Assembly: GCF_900156395.1 (NCBI RefSeq)
Contig: NZ_FTNL01000001.1
Span: 237,207-301,206 of the forward strand
Direction: 5' to 3'
Length of the DNA: 64,000 nt
From: Fluoribacter gormanii
GTDB lineage: Bacteria; Pseudomonadota; Gammaproteobacteria; Legionellales; Legionellaceae
Notes under the pieces: model-generated
Database searches by the model: none
What the model saw: the letters and a program-made list of their open reading frames with translations, nothing else
Told to the model about the DNA's origin: nothing
Position numbers and translations under genes: made by a program
In this document: positions 20,746 through 29,308 of the stretch, piece by piece
Numbering within the stretch: position 1 is the first letter of the stretch
Layout of the letters: each line of letters starts with the position of its first letter

Positions 20746-21370
20746 TTTATTTATTGCAACAACTGAAACATTATATATGGTATCAGTCAGTACCTTATTT
20801 GCTGTACTACTCGGCTTGCCTTTAGGAACCTGGCTCTACTCGTCCGGCCACATTAAGCCCATGCCGAAAGTGCATAAAGCATTATCAGGTCTAATTAACA
20901 TGGCACGTTCCATACCTTTTATTATTTTATTGGTAGCGATCATTCCGTTCACTCGGCTCATAGTCGGTACGTCAATCGGAATCAATGCTGCAATAGTCCC
21001 TCTTACTCTAGGGGCAACTCCCTTTTTTGCCAGATTGGTAGATAATGTGTATCGTAGTTTACCTTCAGGTCTTATCGAAACCGGTTATGCAATGGGCGCA
21101 AACACCAGACAGATTATTTTGCATATCTTGTTACCAGAGGCCAAGCCTGCATTAATTCATGCCATTACTGTGACAGCCATTACTTTAGTTAATTATTCAG
21201 CAATGGCAGGAACCGTTGGTGCTGGCGGTTTGGGCACATTGGCCATTAACTACGGTTATCAACGTTTTGATGCTGGAGTCATGCTCTCTACAGTAATCGT
21301 TTTAATTGTGATGGTACAACTAACCCAAATGGTCGGAGATTATCTATCAAAACGTTTTTTACATAATTGA
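20723..21370 (+). CDS. metI: Methionine ABC transporter permease MetI
   Basis: 215 residues with about five membrane helices and the usual start [31 protein letters not shown]. The permease signature is the EAA-type loop [25 protein letters not shown], which contacts Met[22 protein letters not shown] residues ([29 protein letters not shown]) are classic MetI. The start may be the ATG at 20723 or the one at 20735; both lie inside metN, so translation is coupled. Confidence 0.94.
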   Translation: MSFPMAYDLFIATTETLYMVSVSTLFAVLLGLPLGTWLYSSGHIKPMPKVHKALSGLINMARSIPFIILLVAIIPFTRLIVGTSIGINAAIVPLTLGATPFFARLVDNVYRSLPSGLIETGYAMGANTRQIILHILLPEAKPALIHAITVTAITLVNYSAMAGTVGAGGLGTLAINYGYQRFDAGVMLSTVIVLIVMVQLTQMVGDYLSKRFLHN

Positions 21371-21396
21371 TCTGAATCACTTTTTTGGAGTTTTAA

Positions 21397-22173
21397 ATGC
21401 GGATTTTAGCTTATTGCGTTTTATTATTAAGCCTTGTTGCATGCAACAAACCTTCACCGAATACCCTGGTAATAGGAACCATTGCCGGACCAGAAACCGA
21501 GTTGGTTGAAACAGCACAAGAAGTAGCAAAAAATAAGTATGACTTAAACATAAAAATTGTAACATTTAATGATTACAATTTACCGAATGAAGCATTACAG
21601 GATGGCAGCCTGGATGCGAATGTCTACCAACATTTGCCTTATCTTAATGCCGCGGTTAAAGCTCATGGCTATACCCTGGAAGCGATAGGCAGAACTTTTG
21701 TTTATCCTATGGGAATTTATTCCAAAAAATATAAGTCATTAAACCAATTACCAGAAAATGCGATCATTGCCCTACCCAATGATCCCAGCAATGAAATGCG
21801 TGCCTTGCAATTATTGGAAAAAGCACAATTAATTACATTGAAAACGACTCAAAATACTGGCTTAAAAGATATTGCAACAAATCCACATAATCTGCAATTC
21901 AAAGAAATGGATGCAGCACAATTACCCAGAGTCTTACCTGATGTGGATGCAGCAGTTATCAACACTACTTTTGCCTTACCTGCAGGATTGAATCCATCAC
22001 ACGATGCTTTATTTAGTGAAGACAAGGATTCACCCTACGCCAATATTATTGTTATTCGTAGTGACTCCCCCAAAAAAGAACAATTAGAACTCTTTGTTAA
22101 AGCGTTAAACTCCGAGGAAGTCAAAGAAAAAGCTAAAACATTATTTGGAGACTCAGCCATTCCGGCTTGGTAG
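21397..22173 (+). CDS. metQ: Methionine-binding lipoprotein MetQ
   Basis: 258 residues with a lipoprotein signal ending in LVAC (lipidated Cys16). The NlpA/MetQ fold follows: LVIGTIAGPETELVETAQEVAKNKY, VTFNDYNLPNEALQDGSLDANVYQHLPYL, FVYPMGIYSKKYKSLNQLP, ALPNDPSNEMRALQLLEKAQLI and AAVINTTFALPAGLNP. It binds methionine in the periplasm and delivers it to MetNI. GGAG lies before the ATG. Confidence 0.94.
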   Translation: MRILAYCVLLLSLVACNKPSPNTLVIGTIAGPETELVETAQEVAKNKYDLNIKIVTFNDYNLPNEALQDGSLDANVYQHLPYLNAAVKAHGYTLEAIGRTFVYPMGIYSKKYKSLNQLPENAIIALPNDPSNEMRALQLLEKAQLITLKTTQNTGLKDIATNPHNLQFKEMDAAQLPRVLPDVDAAVINTTFALPAGLNPSHDALFSEDKDSPYANIIVIRSDSPKKEQLELFVKALNSEEVKEKAKTLFGDSAIPAW

Positions 22174-22177
22174 AGCA

Positions 22178-22259
22178 ACTTGGGTGTCGCGCATCGAAAC
22201 CCGGGGTCTGGATAAAATAACTGAACAGAATCCCGGATTTCACTGCGCGACAGCGAACT
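22178..22259. repeat. REP-like palindrome downstream of metQ
   Basis: Arms TTGGGTGTCGCGCATCGAAA and TTTCACTGCGCGACAGCGAA form an imperfect inverted repeat with GAAACCCGGG/CCCGGATTTC inside. It resembles the other GGGTG...CCCGGG elements and may double as the metNIQ terminator. Confidence 0.6.
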
Positions 22260-22314
22260 AGAACTTATAAATTTTCTCTTGCGTCAATTCGCGCAATCAA
22301 AACCCGGCTCAGAT

Positions 22315-22347
22315 CTTAATTCTATCTTAATCAAAAAGTGTTATACT
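22315..22347 (+). promoter_or_regulatory. PmrA-type tandem CTTAAT box and -10 element
   Basis: Two direct repeats CTTAAT begin at 22315 and 22326, exactly 11 bases apart, as in the tandem cTTAATatT element bound by the response regulator PmrA upstream of Legionella effector genes. A TATACT -10 follows at 22342-22347, with the second repeat in the -35 zone. The downstream gene starts at 22380. Only the first six bases of each half match well. Confidence 0.55.
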
Positions 22348-22379
22348 TTATAAGAACTAAAGCTCTTGAGGTACTCTTT

Positions 22380-23873
22380 ATGCCTTCACACAGACAAGCG
22401 TTTTTTAATTTGCTCAACTCTCAATACAGGAAACGTCAATTCGCACCTGGACAACTTGAAGAAATTTATCAACAGTATCGTGATGATATTACTTTAACTC
22501 AAGATCTTACTTTTGGTTTACAGGCATTTGAAGAACATACCAATAAACGAATCACAGATCATAAAGGCTTTAAGATTCAAGTAGGCCCAGAAGAAAGCGA
22601 CACTCTTGAGAAAGCACTCAAGGGAAGCGAACCCGCGGTGAAAAATGAAGTAAGAACAGAACTTGATAAGGTATTTGCCCCCGAAAATTTTTATGCCCCT
22701 GCTCAAGAGAAGTATCAAGAATCAATTGAAGCGTTTAAAAAGCGGGTAAGTAAAGTTCCTGGATATTCAATCGAATTGCTTCGAATAGAACTTGAAAAAA
22801 TTAACCAGGATGCAAAAAATGCAATAAAAGCGCAACAGAAAATGGAACTGAAGCGACTTAAAGAAACTTTTGAGAAACCTGGATTCATGGAAAATTTCAA
22901 AACCGCTTTAGGCAAGGACAACGATGAAGCAGAAAAAATAAAAAAAGAGTTAATAGCCGATTTGGAGAAAAAACATAAAGCTCAACTCGACTCCTTTGAT
23001 AAGGTCACTCAAGAAAACCTTACAACACTCGACAAAGCATCTGCTCTTGAAAAGAAACAGATCCTGTTTTCGGGCCAACTAGAAAGCTGGGCCAATCAAC
23101 TTAGTCAAAAAGACAAAGACAAGATGATGCAGGAAATGGAGCGGGCGAGGGAAATAAATCGTGCGAGGCGAAATTTAACTCGGCCAGAGGAGTTAACAAC
23201 GGCTACAATCGATGTAAAAGAAAAAACAATATCGACTATAAATCCAGCGGACTTAGATTTTATCATTTCCTTATCAGGATCTAAGATAAATCACACAAAG
23301 AAGAAAGAGAATGAACCTGGTATTTGGACTGTACAGATGTCGTCTCGAATACTTTCTCCTTTTTACTATTTAAGCCGCCAAGAAAATCCCAAGGTAGATA
23401 TGTTAACCATGGCTCAGGCAGTACGCGCCTCAGGTTTTGATTCAATCATCTTGACTATTGACTTTGATGATCCGAAAACTCAAAAACAAAGAGCCAGACA
23501 AGCCTATGAAGCTGCGCTTGAAAGCGGTTTTGCGCCCGGACCACTACCAGGAGAAGAGTCAAAAGGTGACAAAGCAGTAAAAGGGATTGTACTTAAAGAT
23601 AGAGAAGGGAAAGAGATTGATCCCAAAACACTTTTCACACCCAGTGAATTACAGGTCCTGCATGAACATGCGAAAGACCGGCGTGAGAAACTTGTAAAGT
23701 TACTCGAAGATGCACCTAAGGAAACTGTTCCCGAAGAAACTTCCAAAAAGTTTCGCTCTGACTTAAATGCGGGCAGAAATGAAATAAGGGTTGCTAAAGG
23801 CAAGCAAGCAATTAATGAGGCAGAAGAAAAAGCAGTCGAAGAGGACATACAAAAAGTGCTTAATCCTTCTTAA
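22380..23873 (+). CDS. Coiled-coil protein, candidate Dot/Icm effector
   Basis: 497 residues from the ATG at 22380, with GAGG eight bases upstream; the frame's GTG at 22338 lies within the promoter. The first 290 residues are highly charged and helical (many E, K, Q, with heptad-like stretches such as KIKKELIADLEKKHKAQLDSFDK). Residues about 290-385 form a more globular part: LDFIISLSGSKI, GIWTVQMSSRILSPFYYLSR, and ASGFDSIILTIDFDDPKTQKQRARQAYEAALESGF, a patch I associate with Legionella accessory proteins. The C terminus is Glu-rich, as in many translocated substrates. No signal peptide or catalytic motif is seen. The PmrA-like box supports an effector role; the function is unknown. Confidence 0.7.
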   Translation: MPSHRQAFFNLLNSQYRKRQFAPGQLEEIYQQYRDDITLTQDLTFGLQAFEEHTNKRITDHKGFKIQVGPEESDTLEKALKGSEPAVKNEVRTELDKVFAPENFYAPAQEKYQESIEAFKKRVSKVPGYSIELLRIELEKINQDAKNAIKAQQKMELKRLKETFEKPGFMENFKTALGKDNDEAEKIKKELIADLEKKHKAQLDSFDKVTQENLTTLDKASALEKKQILFSGQLESWANQLSQKDKDKMMQEMERAREINRARRNLTRPEELTTATIDVKEKTISTINPADLDFIISLSGSKINHTKKKENEPGIWTVQMSSRILSPFYYLSRQENPKVDMLTMAQAVRASGFDSIILTIDFDDPKTQKQRARQAYEAALESGFAPGPLPGEESKGDKAVKGIVLKDREGKEIDPKTLFTPSELQVLHEHAKDRREKLVKLLEDAPKETVPEETSKKFRSDLNAGRNEIRVAKGKQAINEAEEKAVEEDIQKVLNPS

Positions 23874-24027
23874 AAATTAACCTGGTCTTTCAGAATTTCT
23901 AAAATGAAAGCCCAGGTACACATCTTTGCAGTGTTCGCAACATGATGCTCAAAAAATTCCACTGTCCCTTCAGCACGTTTTCTGTTATTTTATTAAGTTC
24001 ACTACGGGTTAAGCTAAGGAGATGGCT

Positions 24028-24195
24028 ATGAATACTAGTGAATTTGAGGAACAAGTAAACGATATGGAAGAAGTTAGTATCGAAACGATTATAACTCCTG
24101 AAACAAGTCCTTCGACTAAATTGGAACGAAGAAGAAAAATAGAGGATTTGTTCGAAGAAAAGCGCCTCCGCGATGAGCTTGCAGAGTTCGGTTAA
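24028..24195 (+). CDS. Small acidic/basic protein of the PA3496 type
   Basis: 55 residues. AAGGAG lies six bases before the ATG, a strong site. The C-terminal half LERRRKIEDLFEEKRLRDELAEFG matches the conserved end of the PA3496-family small proteins (RRRIEDLLEEKRLREEL type), annotated elsewhere as putative envelope integrity proteins; the N-terminal half is acidic and variable. The biochemical role is not known. It stands alone between the coiled-coil gene and rsmJ. Confidence 0.7.
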   Translation: MNTSEFEEQVNDMEEVSIETIITPETSPSTKLERRRKIEDLFEEKRLRDELAEFG

Positions 24196-24220
24196 ATTTG
24201 TAGCGCTGATATCCTAAGTG

Positions 24221-24289
24221 AAATGAAGGCGTAACGCGGGGTACAGGCCTATTTCCCCTAGTTTCGCTTCAATTCACCCAGACTGCCAT
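24221..24289. repeat. Degenerate REP-like element
   Basis: GTGAAATGAAGGCGTAACGCGGGG at the left and CCTAGTTTCGCTTCAATTCACCCAGACTG at the right are a decayed copy of the TGGGTGAAGCGAAGCG palindrome. It lies between the small gene at 24028 and the convergent rsmJ. Confidence 0.45.
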
Positions 24290-25023
24290 TACTCATTTAC
24301 TTTTAAATTAGAAAAATAGATATCAAATCGAACTGTTTTTCCCTCTACTGCAGCATTTGCTGGTAATAATGGTTTTGCTTTTTGTGGCCATTTTACAACG
24401 ACCTTTTGTTTCGTATGAGATATTGCTATTTGAATTAACTCCAATGCATCCTCATCTGCACCGATTATTTGTTGTAACGCTTGCATATCTTTTTTTACCA
24501 ATGCGGATTTACTTCGTTCAGGATGCATTGGATCAATATAAATAATGTCAGGATAATCGTCCGTCGTTAATGAGCTTAAATAGGAATGAGCATCGCCAGC
24601 ATGAACCTTCAACCGCAGTTGTTGTCGATCTGACTCAGTTCGGCGCAATAAAGCATCTGATAATAAGGAAGCCATTACAGGATGACGTTCGAGCATTAAT
24701 ACTTCGGCCCCAAAACTGGCTAAAATGGCAGAATCACGCCCCCAACCTGCAGTTGCATCAATAATTTTAAGTTCAGGAGATGGCTTACAGGCACGGACTA
24801 ATCCTTGTTTTTTTCCCTCAGACTTTCTTTTACTCCAAAATGCGGCACTGAATTCAGCAAACATTGGGGAAAATCCCGGTATTTTTAATGTCAGTTTCTC
24901 TTCAGTAACAAAAAGACAAGGACTAGCGTTTTTGTCTAATACAAAATTCAATTCCTCTGCGAGTGCCTTTGCTTTGTCGTGCAGGTTCTCATGTTCATAA
25001 CCTACTACTGAAATATCGATCAT
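24289..25023 (-). CDS. rsmJ: 16S rRNA (guanine-1516-N2)-methyltransferase RsmJ
   Basis: 244 residues. RsmJ methylates G1516 of 16S rRNA using SAM. Motifs: FWSKRKSEGKKQGLVRACKP, the SAM-binding IIDATAGWGRDSAILASFGAEVLMLERHP, and the catalytic-type strand IIYIDPMHPERSKSALVKKDMQ (DPM in place of the NPPY/DPPY of other N-methyltransferases, normal for RsmJ). The end VVVKWPQKAKPLL is also conserved. Single minus-strand gene. Confidence 0.93.
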   Translation of the reverse strand: MIDISVVGYEHENLHDKAKALAEELNFVLDKNASPCLFVTEEKLTLKIPGFSPMFAEFSAAFWSKRKSEGKKQGLVRACKPSPELKIIDATAGWGRDSAILASFGAEVLMLERHPVMASLLSDALLRRTESDRQQLRLKVHAGDAHSYLSSLTTDDYPDIIYIDPMHPERSKSALVKKDMQALQQIIGADEDALELIQIAISHTKQKVVVKWPQKAKPLLPANAAVEGKTVRFDIYFSNLKVNE

Positions 25024-25094
25024 ATTTGCTAACCGTAAGAATTATTTCAATTGTATCTGGGTATTGCATCTATGCCATTAAGTTAAGAATTTTT

Positions 25095-25177
25095 GTCATT
25101 CCTGCGAAGGCGGAAATCTATTCTTAAAATGGTACTTTGCCTTGCTAGAAATGGCTTCCCGCCTTCGCGGGAATGAC
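25095..25177. repeat. Inverted repeat of the GTCATTCC(C/T)GCGAAGG class
   Basis: GTCATTCCTGCGAAGGCGGA at the left (from 25095) pairs with TTCCCGCCTTCGCGGGAATG (to 25177) across about 40 bases. Such palindromes are scattered in many proteobacterial genomes. Followed on the plus strand by A/T-rich sequence, it separates rsmJ from glyS. Confidence 0.8.
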
Positions 25178-25228
25178 AATTTTTTCTTATAATGACAGTC
25201 GTCTAGAGCTCAGATCCAAGATAATGTA

Positions 25229-27301
25229 TTACCCCATCTGTAACAATGAAATATCTGCAACACCTTGCAATAAATCCTGTAGACGTGCTAAAAGCGCTAA
25301 ACGGTTGGCTTTTATTGCCCGATCTTCAACCATTACCATGACTTTATCAAAAAACAGATCTACCGGTTCTTTAAGGCTAGCTAGTAACTTCAATAATGGG
25401 CCATAATCGGCAGAACGATATAAAGTCTCTACTGCTCGTTCAACCTGATTAATGTGTATATATAAAAACTTTTCCGGCTCCTCAGTAAAAAGTTGCTCAT
25501 TCACTGGTGATAAAGTTTGTCTTCCTGCTTGTGAAAGTAAATTGTTCACGCGCTTACACGCAGCAGAAAGAGAGGCTGCTTCGGGTAATTTTACAAATAA
25601 CTGCAAAGCACTTAAACGCTTATCCAGATCATACAGCCAATCATCCTGACGAGCTCGAACTGCATACACTAAATCAACACTTAGACCTTGGCCTTGATAA
25701 TAGGATTGTAACCGTTCCAGAATAAAAGATTTCAACTCATTCGATAAATTAGGTTCAACAGATATTTGAGTTCCATAATGAATTATTGCTTGCTCAATCA
25801 GGGTAATTAAGTTGAGTTGTGCTGATGTTGCAATGAGTAATCGAACAACAGCTAAAGCATGACGGCGTAATTTAAATGGATCTTTTACTCCAGAAGGTTT
25901 TTGGCCTATGGCAAAAATACCAACTAAAGTATCGATCCTGTCTGCTAGTGATAAAGTCAAACCCAAATCAGATTTAGGTAAACTGTCTGCAGCGAAACGA
26001 GGCATATATTGTTCATTTAAAGCTTGAGCAACACCTTGATCTTCGCCATCGTTTAGTGCGTAATAATATCCCATTAATCCCTGCAACTCAGGAAATTCAC
26101 CCACCATTCCGGTTAGCAAATCGCATTTGCTCAACTGTGCTGCACGTTGTGCCTGATGTAAGCTTAAATGTAAAGCGGGACTTAAATAAGTCATCATTGC
26201 TTCAATTCGCAGTGCTTTATCCTTTAAACTACCTAGTTTTGCTTGAAAAACAACCTGTTCTGTACCCGGTATATGCTGACTTAAAGGCAATTTTTTATCT
26301 TGTTTAAAAAAGAATGCAGCGTCACTTAAACGCGCTCGCATTACTTTTTCATTTCCTAAAATAACTTGTTTAGGGTTGGTGCTAGCAATGTTTGACACTG
26401 TAATAAAATGAGGCAGTAACTTCCCTTGCTTATCCTTTAAAGCGAAACATTTTTGATGTGATTGCATCGAAGCAATTAATGATTCAGCAGGAACCTCAAG
26501 AAATTCTTTTTCAAAATTAGCCATCAGAGCCTGAGGCCATTCAACAATTGAAGTTACTTCATCAAGCAAATCTTCAGGCATAATTGCTGTAGCCTGAATG
26601 GATGCAGCTAACTCCTCTACTTGCTTTTTAATCATTTGCTTTCTGGTAGAAAAATCAGCAAGAACAAACGCTTCGTTCATTTGCGATTCATAGCTTTGCG
26701 CAGAGTTAATTGCAATGTGTTGTGGGTGATGAAAACGATGTCCCCTACTGTCACGGCCACTTTTAATTCCCAAAAGAGTATGCTCTATTACTTCATCCCC
26801 ATAAAGCATTACAGCCCAGTGAACAGGGCGAGCAAATTCCTCATCCCCCGCTCCCCAACGCATGGGTTTAGCAATTGGCAAAGCAGCTAGAGACTGATTA
26901 ACCAAGGCAGGTAACAATTTTTTGGTTTTATTACCCTGACTTCGTGTCTCAAAAACAATCCAGTCGCCTTTTTCAGTTTGAATTTGAGATAATTGTTCTA
27001 CTTCTACACCACATGATTTGGCAAAACCTAATAAGGCTTGTGTAGGTTTTCCTTCCTTGTCATAAGCAGCAGCTACTGCAGGACCTCGACGGGTCACGTT
27101 TTGGCTTTTTTGTTCTTCTTGCAAATCAAAGATAGCAATCGCGATACGCCTTGGTGTAGCAAAACGTTTTACTTGTCCATAACTCAATTGTGCTTTATCC
27201 AATGCAGCCAATAACTGATTAGCAAATTCATCAGCCAGAGGCCAAACCGAACCAGAAGGTAACTCTTCACAACCTAATTCAAAAATAAAATCATTGACCA
27301 T
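25229..27301 (-). CDS. glyS: Glycine-tRNA ligase beta subunit
   Basis: 690 residues from the ATG at 27301 (a GTG precedes it). The N terminus [14 protein letters not shown], the [12 protein letters not shown] block, [44 protein letters not shown] and [17 protein letters not shown] (a conserved HD-like region) identify the beta subunit of the alpha2beta2 enzyme, which binds tRNA-Gly. It overlaps the end of glyQ by 11 bases, so the two are translationally coupled and made in equal amounts. Confidence 0.97.
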   Translation of the reverse strand: MVNDFIFELGCEELPSGSVWPLADEFANQLLAALDKAQLSYGQVKRFATPRRIAIAIFDLQEEQKSQNVTRRGPAVAAAYDKEGKPTQALLGFAKSCGVEVEQLSQIQTEKGDWIVFETRSQGNKTKKLLPALVNQSLAALPIAKPMRWGAGDEEFARPVHWAVMLYGDEVIEHTLLGIKSGRDSRGHRFHHPQHIAINSAQSYESQMNEAFVLADFSTRKQMIKKQVEELAASIQATAIMPEDLLDEVTSIVEWPQALMANFEKEFLEVPAESLIASMQSHQKCFALKDKQGKLLPHFITVSNIASTNPKQVILGNEKVMRARLSDAAFFFKQDKKLPLSQHIPGTEQVVFQAKLGSLKDKALRIEAMMTYLSPALHLSLHQAQRAAQLSKCDLLTGMVGEFPELQGLMGYYYALNDGEDQGVAQALNEQYMPRFAADSLPKSDLGLTLSLADRIDTLVGIFAIGQKPSGVKDPFKLRRHALAVVRLLIATSAQLNLITLIEQAIIHYGTQISVEPNLSNELKSFILERLQSYYQGQGLSVDLVYAVRARQDDWLYDLDKRLSALQLFVKLPEAASLSAACKRVNNLLSQAGRQTLSPVNEQLFTEEPEKFLYIHINQVERAVETLYRSADYGPLLKLLASLKEPVDLFFDKVMVMVEDRAIKANRLALLARLQDLLQGVADISLLQMG

Positions 27302-28202
27302 CACACACCTTTTGGTTAAGCATAGGAAAGCCCAAAGCTTCGCGAGCCTGATAATAAGCTTGCGCTACTGCTCTTGATAAATGTCTTACGCGTAAGATAT
27401 AACGCTGCCTTTCAGTAACAGATATTGCTTTGCGTGCATCGAGTAAGTTAAATGAATGCGATGCTTTAATTACCATTTCATAAGCAGGAAGTGGTAATTG
27501 TAACTCAATCAACTTTTGCGCCTCACTTTCATAATAATCAAACTGTTTAAATAACTCTTCTACATTAGCATGTTCAAAATTATAAGCAGACATTTCCACT
27601 TCATTTTGATGGAACACGTTACCATAAGTTATAGTGCCATTCGCTGTATTACTCCAAGGCAGATCAAATAAGTTGTCCACCCCTAATATATACATAGCCA
27701 AACGCTCCAATCCATAAGTCAACTCACCAGTTACAGGCTTACACGCTAAGCCACCTGCCTGTTGAAAATAGGTAAATTGGGATACCTCCATACCGTTTTG
27801 CCAAACCTCCCAACCTAGCCCCCAAGCACCTAAAGTAGGAGACTCCCAGTTGTCTTCAACAAACCGAATGTCATCAGCCAAAGGGTCAACTCCTAGGGCA
27901 CGCAATGAATCCAGATATTTATCTTGGATATCTAAAGGAGAAGGTTTGAGTACCACTTGAAATTGGTAATAATGTTGCACTCGATTTGGATTATCTCCAT
28001 AACGCCCATCAGTAGGTCTTCGAGAAGGCTGTACATAAGCAGCTGACCAAGGCTCAGGGCCTATTGCCCGTAAAAACGTTGCTGGATGAAATGTACCCGC
28101 GCCAACTTCCATATCAAAAGGTTGCAATATAACACATCCCTGAGCAGCCCAATATTGCTGCAAAGTAAGAATAATATCCTGAAATGTAGATGGTTTTGTC
28201 AT
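27291..28202 (-). CDS. glyQ: Glycine-tRNA ligase alpha subunit
   Basis: 303 residues from the ATG at 28202, the family length; the longer frame upstream only translates a palindromic repeat. It begins [47 protein letters not shown] and contains [20 protein letters not shown] and [21 protein letters not shown], all diagnostic of the catalytic class II subunit that forms glycyl-adenylate. Works with GlyS downstream. Confidence 0.97.
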   Translation of the reverse strand: MTKPSTFQDIILTLQQYWAAQGCVILQPFDMEVGAGTFHPATFLRAIGPEPWSAAYVQPSRRPTDGRYGDNPNRVQHYYQFQVVLKPSPLDIQDKYLDSLRALGVDPLADDIRFVEDNWESPTLGAWGLGWEVWQNGMEVSQFTYFQQAGGLACKPVTGELTYGLERLAMYILGVDNLFDLPWSNTANGTITYGNVFHQNEVEMSAYNFEHANVEELFKQFDYYESEAQKLIELQLPLPAYEMVIKASHSFNLLDARKAISVTERQRYILRVRHLSRAVAQAYYQAREALGFPMLNQKVCDGQ

Positions 28203-28216
28203 GAAAATCTCAATGT

Positions 28217-28293
28217 AGCCTGGGTGAAACGAAGCGGAACCCTGGAAATTTGTACCCTGAAAAACCCGGGCTCCGCTTCGCTTCACCCAGGCT
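28217..28293. repeat. REP-like palindromic element upstream of glyQ
   Basis: Arms of 23 bases (28217-28239 and 28271-28293, core GCCTGGGTGAA and TTCACCCAGGC) match at about 21 positions. It is a sister of the element at 7847-7918 and lies directly between dsbA2 and glyQ. Confidence 0.8.
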
Positions 28294-28316
28294 CTTTTGT
28301 GCTTAACTGCACTTGC

Positions 28317-29108
28317 TTACGAATTACCAGCTGCTTTCTTGATTAACTCTTGCAACGACTCTTCACTGGCAGCACCAGGTATAAATGAAGGTTCAGAGCC
28401 TGATTTAAATTGACCATTTGGAGTTGAAGCAATGATAAATGCAGGAGTTCCCATCAAGTGTAGTTTTTCTGCTAATTCACGGTTTGCATCCAAGGCTGCA
28501 GTAACTTCTTTACTTTGCATATCAGTCTTTAACTTCTTCATATCTAAGCCTAAAGACTTAGCAGTAGCCATAACGATTTGATCGTTTAAACGCTTATCAA
28601 TAGAAATCAATGCATTATGCATTGCTTGATATTTGCCTTGCATACCAGCAGCTAAAGCGGCTCTAGAAGCCAATTCAGAGCTCTTGCCAAAAATTGGGAA
28701 TTCTTTATAAATAACTCGCAAGTCACTGTCTTTTTTAACCAAACTATCAATAATTGGTGACATTTTTTTGCAATGAATGCATTGGTAATCAAAAAATTCT
28801 ACTATAGTCACATTACCTTTAGGATTACCTATAACTGTAGTTTTACCTTGAAACAATTGCTCAGTGTTTTCTTTAATTGCAGATTGAGCTTGTTGTTGCA
28901 TATTTTGCTGTTGTTTTTGTTGTAACGCTTGAGAAGCTTCCAAAAGTACTTCTGGATTAGTTACTAAATAGTCATGCACTACTTTTTCAATTTCCTTTTT
29001 TTGTGTATCAGACATAGGAGTTGTATTATTGGTATCTGCTGCCATAACTGCAGGTGATACTAAAGATGCGGTCAGCGCTCCTACTGTTAATAAATTTGTA
29101 AATTTCAC
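28317..29108 (-). CDS. dsbA2: Periplasmic thiol oxidoreductase, DsbA2/Com1 type
   Basis: 263 residues from a GTG at 29108, with AAGGGGA upstream; the frame extends further only through non-initiating codons. Residues 1-23 form a signal peptide (NLLTVGALTASLVSPAVMA). An N-terminal helical region (about 33-88, rich in Gln) is the dimerisation segment of this class. The thioredoxin domain has CIHC at 110-113 and the cis-proline loop GTPAFIIA. The layout is that of Legionella DsbA2 and Coxiella Com1, which act as oxidant/isomerase for periplasmic disulfides, including those of the type IV secretion machinery. The symbol is assigned by this resemblance. Confidence 0.85.
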   Translation of the reverse strand: MKFTNLLTVGALTASLVSPAVMAADTNNTTPMSDTQKKEIEKVVHDYLVTNPEVLLEASQALQQKQQQNMQQQAQSAIKENTEQLFQGKTTVIGNPKGNVTIVEFFDYQCIHCKKMSPIIDSLVKKDSDLRVIYKEFPIFGKSSELASRAALAAGMQGKYQAMHNALISIDKRLNDQIVMATAKSLGLDMKKLKTDMQSKEVTAALDANRELAEKLHLMGTPAFIIASTPNGQFKSGSEPSFIPGAASEESLQELIKKAAGNS

Positions 29109-29308
29109 ACAGTTCCCCTTATTTAATAGTTTACATAATACCAACAACTTTCCAACCGGCACCCTAGCATCCACTAGAAGAAAATTCAATAGGGTCAATT
29201 TACAATTCTACTATCTTGAGCTGAAATGGCGTGATTTTCTGACTCAGAATAATAAGATTAATTACAACTTGGCCCACACACAGCGAAACACAGGAATTTT
29301 AGTATTAC

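Noticed and set aside
27291..28286. N-terminal 28-residue extension of GlyQ
   Set aside because: It is a translation of the palindromic repeat; the ATG at 28202 gives the exact family length.
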